From Flavobacteriales bacterium (GTDB lineage: Bacteria; Bacteroidota; Bacteroidia; Flavobacteriales_D; Parvicellaceae): a stretch of DNA of 7,712 nucleotides. Location: contig JALWSJ010000096.1 in assembly GCA_026993705.1 (NCBI GenBank), positions 1 to 7,712 of the forward strand. Direction: 5' to 3'. Position 1 is the stretch's first letter. The number at the start of each line of letters is the position of its first letter. The notes beneath the pieces were generated by a model. That model did not search any database, was not told the origin of the DNA, and saw nothing but the letters and a program-made list of their open reading frames with translations. Position numbers and translations under genes: made by a program. Shown piece after piece: positions 1-4,257 of this stretch.

Positions 1-80
1 ATAAAAACGTTTATATTAAAAATTTTTGTTAAAGACTATTTAAATTTAACATAATCGAACAACTTTTTTTAGAAAACGAA

Positions 81-109
81 TTGAAATAAAACAAATTTAT
101 TACTTTTAG
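81..109 (+). promoter_or_regulatory. Candidate promoter for the RelA/SpoT gene
   Basis: TTG at 81-83 is separated by 17 bases from TACTTTTA starting at 101, which matches the Bacteroidota -7 box TAnnTTTG except for the final base. It would give a leader of about 40 bases before the ATG at 156. The match is partial and the whole region is AT-rich, so this is only a suggestion. Confidence 0.25.
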
Positions 110-155
110 GATAGAACTTGTTTAACGCAACAAGAATATCAAAAACAGGGGGCTT

Positions 156-2351
156 ATGAAAATTGATTACGAAAAAGAGCAAAGAGAAATTGAAGAAGCA
201 TATACAGATTTAATACAATCTGTAAAAGTTGAACTAAAAGAAGATGATATAAAATATATCCGTAAAGCGTTTGATGTAGCTGTTGATGCTCATAGCGATA
301 TGCGTAGAAAATCCGGAGAGCCTTATATTTATCATCCCATTGCCGTAGCAAAAATATGTGCCGAAGAAATAGGTTTGGGAGCAACATCTATCGCTTGTGC
401 TTTGTTGCACGATACCGTAGAAGATACCGAAATCACCTTAGAGGATATTGAAGCGATGTTTGGCGAAAAGGCAAGAAAAATCATTGACGGTTTAACAAAA
501 ATGTCAGGTGTCTTTGAACTAAAAACATCCGCACAAGCCGAAAATTTTCGGAAAATGTTGTTGACTATCCCCGAAGATATTCGTGTGATACTCATCAAAC
601 TTGCTGATAGATTGCATAATATGCGTACACTCGGTTCTATGCGTAAGGATAAGCAATTAAAAATTGCCTCAGAAACCTCTTTTTTATATGCACCTTTGGC
701 TCATCGTTTGGGGTTGTATAATATTAAATCCGAATTAGAAGATTTATCGTTAAAATATACACACCCAAAGGACTATAAAGAGATTGAAGATAAACTAGAA
801 AAGACAAAAGAAGTTCGTGAACGCTTTATCCGTAAATTTACGCATCCAATAAAAGAGGCACTAGATACTCATGGAATTAAATACACCATAAAAGGAAGGA
901 CAAAATCCATACATTCTATTTGGAATAAAATCCATAAAAAGAAAGTTGCTTTTGAGGAGATTTATGATGTTTTTGCTATACGAATTATTATTGATGCTGC
1001 TCCCGAAGATGAAAAAACAGAATGCTGGAAAACTTATTCGTTGGTAACAGATTTTTATCGTCCCAATCCGGATAGGTTAAGAGATTGGATTTCGCATCCA
1101 AAACAAAACGGATATGAGTCTTTGCATACCACCGTTATGAGTCCGACAGGTAAATGGGTAGAGGTACAGATCCGTTCACGAAGAATGGATGAAATAGCAG
1201 AAAAAGGATTGGCAGCCCACTGGAAGTATAAAGAGAATAAAAATCAAAAAAGTGGTATCGACCAATGGATTGGTCAAATTAGAGAATTGATAGAAAGCAA
1301 GGATAGTGATGCCTTAGACTTTATCGATGATTTTAAATTAAACCTTTTTGCCGAAGAAATTTACATTTTTACACCCTCCGGAGAATTAAAGACCTTGCCC
1401 ATGAATGCAACGGCTTTGGATTTTGCCTTTGAAGTACATAGTGAGGTGGGGGCAAGATGTATCGGTGCAAAAGTAAATCATAAATTGGTGCCTTTAAGCT
1501 ATAGACTGAAAAGTGGTGATCAGGTGGAAATTTTGACATCAGCGAAACAAAAACCTAAAAAAGATTGGTTGAATTATGTAGTTACGTCAAAGGCAAAATC
1601 TAAAATAAAAGCATCTCTAAAAGAAGAAAAGAAAAAGATTGCAGCAGATGGTAAAGAAATTTTGCAACGAAAACTCAAAAGTTTAAAGGTAGAGTTTAAT
1701 GAACAGAACTTAAAAGAACTTTTGAAGTTGTACGAAATATCTGAACATACAGAGTTATATTATCAAATTGCTCAGGGAAAAATTGATTTGTCTAAAATTA
1801 AAAGTATTGTACAAAAGGGTGGGGTACTGAAAGCCAGTTCTGTTACTCAGGTTATTAAGGATACTTTTGAAACCATAATAAAAAAAGTTGCCGGTAAAAA
1901 AGAAGAATTGGTAATAGGCGACAATGATGAAAAACTGGATTATACCTTAGCTCCTTGTTGTAATCCGATTCCGGGGGATGATGTTTTTGGTTTTATTACC
2001 ATAAATGACGGTATTAAAATTCACCGTACCAACTGTCCTAATGCCAAACAGATGCGTGCCAATTATGCATATCGAATCATTCAAGCGAAGTGGAAGAGTA
2101 AAGAAGATGAAGCTTTCCTTACCGGAGTTCGTTTAACAGGGTTGGATAATATTGGTTTGGTCAATCAGATTACCAGTTTTATTTCCAAGGAGAAGAATGT
2201 GAATATGAAATCAATTAGCTTTGAATCGGAAGATGGCGTTTTTGAAGGAAAAATTATGTTGTATGTTGATGATAAACAACATTTGTATAATTTGATTTCT
2301 CACTTAAAGAAATTTGACGGTATCGACAAGGTTGAACGTATTGATGCGTAA
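156..2351 (+). CDS. Bifunctional (p)ppGpp synthetase/hydrolase, RelA/SpoT (Rel) family
   Basis: Long RSH enzyme of 731 residues, the usual family length, that makes (p)ppGpp from ATP and GTP/GDP and hydrolyses it in the stringent response. Domains in order: HD hydrolase about 30-200, with H60, the H85-D86 pair (LLHDTVEDT) and D151 (LADRLHNM) intact; synthetase about 240-360, with GRTKS at 247-251, D271 in YDVFAIR, the NGYESLHTTV loop (318-327) and EVQIR (336-340); TGS about 400-461; helical region; zinc-finger/CC domain with C601, C602, H623 and C627; C-terminal ACT about 653-731. The selectivity motif reads RLRD (307-310), closer to the RxKD of bifunctional Rel/SpoT than to the acidic ExDD of RelA-only enzymes, so both activities are inferred. 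The ATG at 156 follows a purine-rich AGGGGGC a few bases upstream. The gene stands alone and converges on the metal operon. relA, spoT and rel are all used for this gene, so no symbol is given. Confidence 0.97.
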   Translation: MKIDYEKEQREIEEAYTDLIQSVKVELKEDDIKYIRKAFDVAVDAHSDMRRKSGEPYIYHPIAVAKICAEEIGLGATSIACALLHDTVEDTEITLEDIEAMFGEKARKIIDGLTKMSGVFELKTSAQAENFRKMLLTIPEDIRVILIKLADRLHNMRTLGSMRKDKQLKIASETSFLYAPLAHRLGLYNIKSELEDLSLKYTHPKDYKEIEDKLEKTKEVRERFIRKFTHPIKEALDTHGIKYTIKGRTKSIHSIWNKIHKKKVAFEEIYDVFAIRIIIDAAPEDEKTECWKTYSLVTDFYRPNPDRLRDWISHPKQNGYESLHTTVMSPTGKWVEVQIRSRRMDEIAEKGLAAHWKYKENKNQKSGIDQWIGQIRELIESKDSDALDFIDDFKLNLFAEEIYIFTPSGELKTLPMNATALDFAFEVHSEVGARCIGAKVNHKLVPLSYRLKSGDQVEILTSAKQKPKKDWLNYVVTSKAKSKIKASLKEEKKKIAADGKEILQRKLKSLKVEFNEQNLKELLKLYEISEHTELYYQIAQGKIDLSKIKSIVQKGGVLKASSVTQVIKDTFETIIKKVAGKKEELVIGDNDEKLDYTLAPCCNPIPGDDVFGFITINDGIKIHRTNCPNAKQMRANYAYRIIQAKWKSKEDEAFLTGVRLTGLDNIGLVNQITSFISKEKNVNMKSISFESEDGVFEGKIMLYVDDKQHLYNLISHLKKFDGIDKVERIDA

Positions 2352-2483
2352 TTTTTCGTAGCGATTAACAGCTTACGTATTGATTCTAAAATTTTGAAAT
2401 AGTATATCATCTAATATTATTGTTAGTTATTGTTTTAGTTGTTCGTATTCTTTTTCGGTAGCTCAAAGAAAAGGGAGTTCGGA

Positions 2484-2705
2484 TTAAGAACAACAACCTG
2501 AATCACCGCAACTACCACTCTCCTGAATAGGTGGACAGGGAACAGAACTATACGAACAATACACACAACAATCCCCTTCTTTAGGTTTTAGCACAGTGTG
2601 GCACTCATCACATTCATAAAAGAATTGACAAGCATCGGTTGGCATTTCTTCTTCTTTTATATACCCACATTTAGGACAAGTAATTACAGAAATTAATTCA
2701 ATCAT
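2484..2705 (-). CDS. GDCCVxC-domain small cysteine-rich protein
   Basis: 73-residue protein with 12 cysteines and no transmembrane segment or signal peptide. A zinc-ribbon-like half carries CPKC (10-13), C26 and CDEC (32-35). The signature GDCCVYC follows at 44-50, then a VPCPP motif (55-59) and a tail with CGDSGCCS. The signature is that of the GDCCVxC (seleno)protein family, known next to mercury-type MerT/MerP genes; some relatives have selenocysteine in the motif, but both positions are cysteine here (C46, C47). Its ATG lies 3 bases after the stop of the MerP part, so it is the last gene of the repressor-transporter operon and probably translationally coupled. A cytoplasmic metal-binding or redox role is inferred from the cysteines and context; the biochemical activity is unknown to me. 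Antisense hits on this stretch are unsupported. Confidence 0.85.
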   Translation of the reverse strand: MIELISVITCPKCGYIKEEEMPTDACQFFYECDECHTVLKPKEGDCCVYCSYSSVPCPPIQESGSCGDSGCCS

Positions 2706-2708
2706 AAT

Positions 2709-2906
2709 TTAAGGTTTAATGATATTCTTAGCAGAATATCCAGTTTTATTTATTGTTTTTCGTATATCCTCAATAGAAACTAGAGAAGAATCATAAGTAA
2801 TAAAAGCCTTACCGCTTTCATAAGAGGTAGTAGCTTCAGAAATGTCATTCAACTCGTAGATAGAGTGTGTTATATATTCCTTACAAGACGTACAACTCAA
2901 CCTCAA
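2709..2906 (-). CDS. MerP-like heavy-metal-associated domain (C-terminal fragment of broken merTP)
   Basis: About 65 codons with a ferredoxin-like HMA pattern: the metal motif CTSC near the start, a helix (KEYITHSIYELNDI), a strand pair (ATTSYESGKAFITYDSS), a second helix (IEDIRKTINKTG) and the terminal strand (YSAKNIIKP). The usual GMTCxxC reads LSCTSC. There is no signal peptide and only a TTG as possible start inside the preceding frame, which fits the C-terminal domain of a fused MerT-MerP protein that would present Hg(II) to the membrane part. The overlap of 26 bases with the membrane fragment marks the second frame break. Confidence 0.6.
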   Translation of the reverse strand: MRLSCTSCKEYITHSIYELNDISEATTSYESGKAFITYDSSLVSIEDIRKTINKTGYSAKNIIKP

Positions 2907-3237
2907 TGGTCGATATATTTTCTTTATGAAGAGCTGTATTCCCCTTCTCGTGCTCAGGATAGAACACCGAAGAAGAATATGGAAATAGCGTCATAACAAT
3001 AGCAAAAAACCGTAACAATCCCCAAGAAAGTTTTAGTTTGAAAAAATGAATTTTTTTCTCCCCTTTTTCACATTGACAAGCTATTTGAGGTTGAGGCTTT
3101 AATTTTTGATACCAAGCAAAAGCAAGCACCAACACCGTAACCCCTATCAAATATGGACGAAGTGGCTCCATCCAAGCAAATGAAGAAGCCATTCCCGTAG
3201 TTCCTGAAATCAATGCCAAACTGGCGTTATACAACAA
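2881..3237 (-). CDS. MerT-like membrane body (middle fragment of broken merTP)
   Basis: This open frame of about 118 codons has only a TTG as nominal start and is best read as the middle piece of the fused transporter, not as an independent gene. It holds the end of the first membrane helix (ALISGTTGMASSFAW), a second helix (RPYLIGVTVLVLAFAWY), a cytoplasmic loop with the second MerT-type cysteine pair (ACQCEKGEKK) and a third helix (WGLLRFFAIVMTLFPY). It then enters a periplasmic linker (YPEHEKGN). In MerT the two cysteine pairs hand Hg(II) across the inner membrane. The first pair (LCC) is encoded upstream in another frame, so this piece alone lacks it. Confidence 0.6.
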   Translation of the reverse strand: MLYNASLALISGTTGMASSFAWMEPLRPYLIGVTVLVLAFAWYQKLKPQPQIACQCEKGEKKIHFFKLKLSWGLLRFFAIVMTLFPYSSSVFYPEHEKGNTALHKENISTIEVELYVL

Positions 3238-3306
3238 AGTGACGAAGCTACAGCCGTTAAAAGACCTGCCCCTATTAAACTCGAATTCTTTTTCATAATC
3301 TTCTAC

Positions 3307-3669
3307 TTATAAATTTTCATTTTCAATAAGTCCAAAAACATAGTCAAAAATCACTTTATGTTTTTCACTTAGCGAATAATAAATGGTTTGTCCTTCCCTC
3401 TGCGGAAGAATCATCTTTTTATCTTTTAACTTTCTTAAGTGCTGGGATATTGCTGAAATATTCATCTCCAATATATCACTTATATCACATACACAAAGAC
3501 GCTCTTCATGAAACAACAAGAATAGAATTTTCAAACGAACTGTATTTCCAGCAAGATTCATTGTTTCTGAAAAAAACTGTAGAGACGGCAAACGCTGTTC
3601 TACATTCTTTTTACATCGCTCTATCTGCTGCTGATTAACTTGAGCTCTAACACATGACATCTTTTTCAT
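3307..3669 (-). CDS. ArsR/SmtB-family metal-responsive repressor, CadC-like
   Basis: 120-residue winged helix-turn-helix repressor that releases DNA when it binds a soft metal. The recognition region is CDISDILEMNISAISQHL (61-78), followed by the beta-wing (about 88-100, QREGQTIYYSL). The metal motif LCVCD (C59, C61) is the helix-3 site of ArsR and CadC. Two further N-terminal cysteines, C6 and C19, suggest a CadC-like site in which N-terminal and helix-3 cysteines share one ion; this part is inference. The helix-5 zinc site is poorly conserved (only H104 is evident). It is the first gene of the operon with the MerT-MerP transporter and GDCCVxC genes, so mercury, or possibly another thiophilic metal, is the likely inducer. 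ATG at 3669 is the longest start; ATG at 3660 is the alternative. Confidence 0.93.
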   Translation of the reverse strand: MKKMSCVRAQVNQQQIERCKKNVEQRLPSLQFFSETMNLAGNTVRLKILFLLFHEERLCVCDISDILEMNISAISQHLRKLKDKKMILPQREGQTIYYSLSEKHKVIFDYVFGLIENENL

Positions 3670-3673
3670 TCGT

Positions 3674-3704
3674 CAAAGATAATACATTATTGTATTTTAG
3701 CAAA
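3674..3704 (-). promoter_or_regulatory. Bacteroidota-type promoter of the arsR-merTP operon
   Basis: Reading on the minus strand, TTTG (3704-3701) is followed after exactly 19 bases by TATCTTTG (3681-3674), a perfect match to the Bacteroidota consensus TTTG-N19-TAnnTTTG. The -7 box ends only 4 bases before the ATG at 3669, so the transcript would start at or within a base or two of the start codon. The first gene is then translated from a leaderless message, or from the second ATG at 3660. Confidence 0.75.
3681..3696. promoter_or_regulatory. Inverted-repeat operator for the ArsR-like repressor
   Basis: AATACA-(4 bases)-TGTATT is a perfect 6-bp inverted repeat lying exactly between the -33 and -7 boxes and sharing one base with the -7 box. 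Size, AT-rich composition and position fit ArsR/SmtB operators, so a bound repressor dimer would block RNA polymerase. That this repressor binds here is inferred from position. Confidence 0.65.
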
Positions 3705-3714
3705 TACTTAAATA

Positions 3715-3879
3715 GAACTTGTTTAAAGTTGACAGACTAATAGCGAGCGTGAAGGCTTATATTTTCTGGCAAAGCTCCATTTTTATTGCATAGCCATTAG
3801 CTATGGAATAAAAATTAGCTGAAGTCCAGAAAATATAATGCTTTACGCGTAGTTTAGTAAGTTAACTTTAAACAAGTTC
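3715..3879. repeat. 165-base near-perfect palindrome (MITE-like element or large hairpin)
   Basis: The whole segment folds back on itself around a 5-base loop at 3795-3799. The outer 16 bases match perfectly (GAACTTGTTTAAAGTT at 3715-3730 against its complement ending at 3879). Inner arms match over TTATATTTTCTGG, ATTTTTATT and CATAGC, with a few mismatches and offsetting indels. The trinucleotide ATA lies immediately outside both ends (3712-3714 and 3880-3882), which could be a target-site duplication or, in such AT-rich DNA, chance. No coding sequence is visible inside. Terminal inverted repeats plus a short duplication suggest a miniature transposable element; a bidirectional terminator or insulator is an alternative. 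It ends only 10 bases upstream of the arsR -33 box. Confidence 0.8.
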
Positions 3880-3979
3880 ATATAAAAAATATAATATGGA
3901 GATATGTTTTGAATGATTTATTACATTCTCGATAAAAACAACACCTTAAAAAACAATAATTCGTCACAAAAATACAGTT

Positions 3980-3987
3980 TAAATTTG
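3980..3987 (+). promoter_or_regulatory. Candidate -7 box for the surface protein gene
   Basis: TAAATTTG matches the Bacteroidota -7 consensus TAnnTTTG perfectly and would start a transcript near 3993, giving a leader of about 50 bases before the ATG at 4044. No good TTTG lies 19-21 bases upstream (the nearest is TTCG at 3960-3963), so the call is tentative. Confidence 0.3.
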
Positions 3988-4043
3988 CTAATGCTTATAT
4001 TTTGGTTAATTTAGTTTTCGTAAACCTGAAGAAAAATAAACCT

Positions 4044-4250
4044 ATGAAAAAAACACTCATCACCCTTAGTTTATTCACCTCATTGGGAGCGTTAGCTCAA
4101 AATGGAGGGATTGCCATTAATAATACTGGAGTTAACCCCAATGCTAATGCAATGTTGGATATACAATCCGAAGATAAAGGGATACTTATCCCTCGTTTAA
4201 CTACAGTTGCTAGAAATACTTTAGGTACAGCACTAACCGTAGCTTTATGA
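4044..4250 (+). pseudogene. Signal-peptide fragment of the frameshifted surface protein gene
   Basis: From the ATG at 4044 this frame encodes a classical signal peptide (MKKTLITLSLFTSLGALAQ, cleavage likely after ALA). A conserved Bacteroidota surface-protein start follows (GGIAINNTGVNPNANAMLDI, then KGILIPRLTTVARN), and the frame stops at TGA 4248. A TTG at 4002 in the same frame would add 14 residues that spoil the signal peptide, so ATG 4044 is chosen. The sequence normally continues into a ...YD...FYWDGTQW segment, which is present immediately downstream but in the next frame. It is therefore the 5' piece of the gene whose body lies at 4243-6486, not an independent gene. Confidence 0.8.
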
Positions 4251-4257
4251 TAAAAAC

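Larger units (their letters stand above)
2709..3296 (-). pseudogene. merTP: Broken fused mercuric transporter gene (MerT-MerP type)
   Basis: The gene should read as one protein: MerT-like membrane part followed by a MerP-like heavy-metal domain, a fusion common in Bacteroidota. It begins with ATG at 3296-3294, 10 bases after the repressor stop, as MKKNSSLIGAGLL, and reaches the MerT metal motif SLCCITPV (C21, C22). The frame then breaks at 3216-3221: GTTTGG where GTTTTGG would restore PVLALISGTTG, so one T is missing from a homopolymer. The second frame runs through the membrane body to ...STIEVE. A second break at about 2892-2907 moves into the MerP frame (LSCTSCKEY); this needs one extra base or loss of 3n+2 bases, and the usual linker just before the CxxC motif seems short. 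As written no full transporter can be made. Sequencing indels are an alternative explanation, especially for the first break. Confidence 0.82.

Noticed and set aside
332..598. Minus-strand open frames within the RelA/SpoT gene (also 154-387).
   Set aside because: They overlap highly conserved catalytic sequence on the other strand and show no homology or start signals.
2352..2426. Weak inverted repeats (GCGTAA...TTACGT and CTAAAATTTTG) between relA/SpoT and the metal operon, as a terminator.
   Set aside because: Stems are short, the loop is long and there is no proper T-run after a GC stem.
3450..3638. A 62-codon plus-strand frame across the repressor gene.
   Set aside because: Antisense to a clearly conserved ArsR-family gene; no independent evidence.
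3715..3879. Palindrome as a CRISPR repeat, tRNA or attachment site.
   Set aside because: There is a single inverted unit with no spacers, no cloverleaf, and no integrase or tRNA nearby.
4002..4043. TTG at 4002 as an upstream start for the surface protein.
   Set aside because: It adds a hydrophilic stretch ahead of a typical signal peptide; ATG 4044 gives a normal secretory start.
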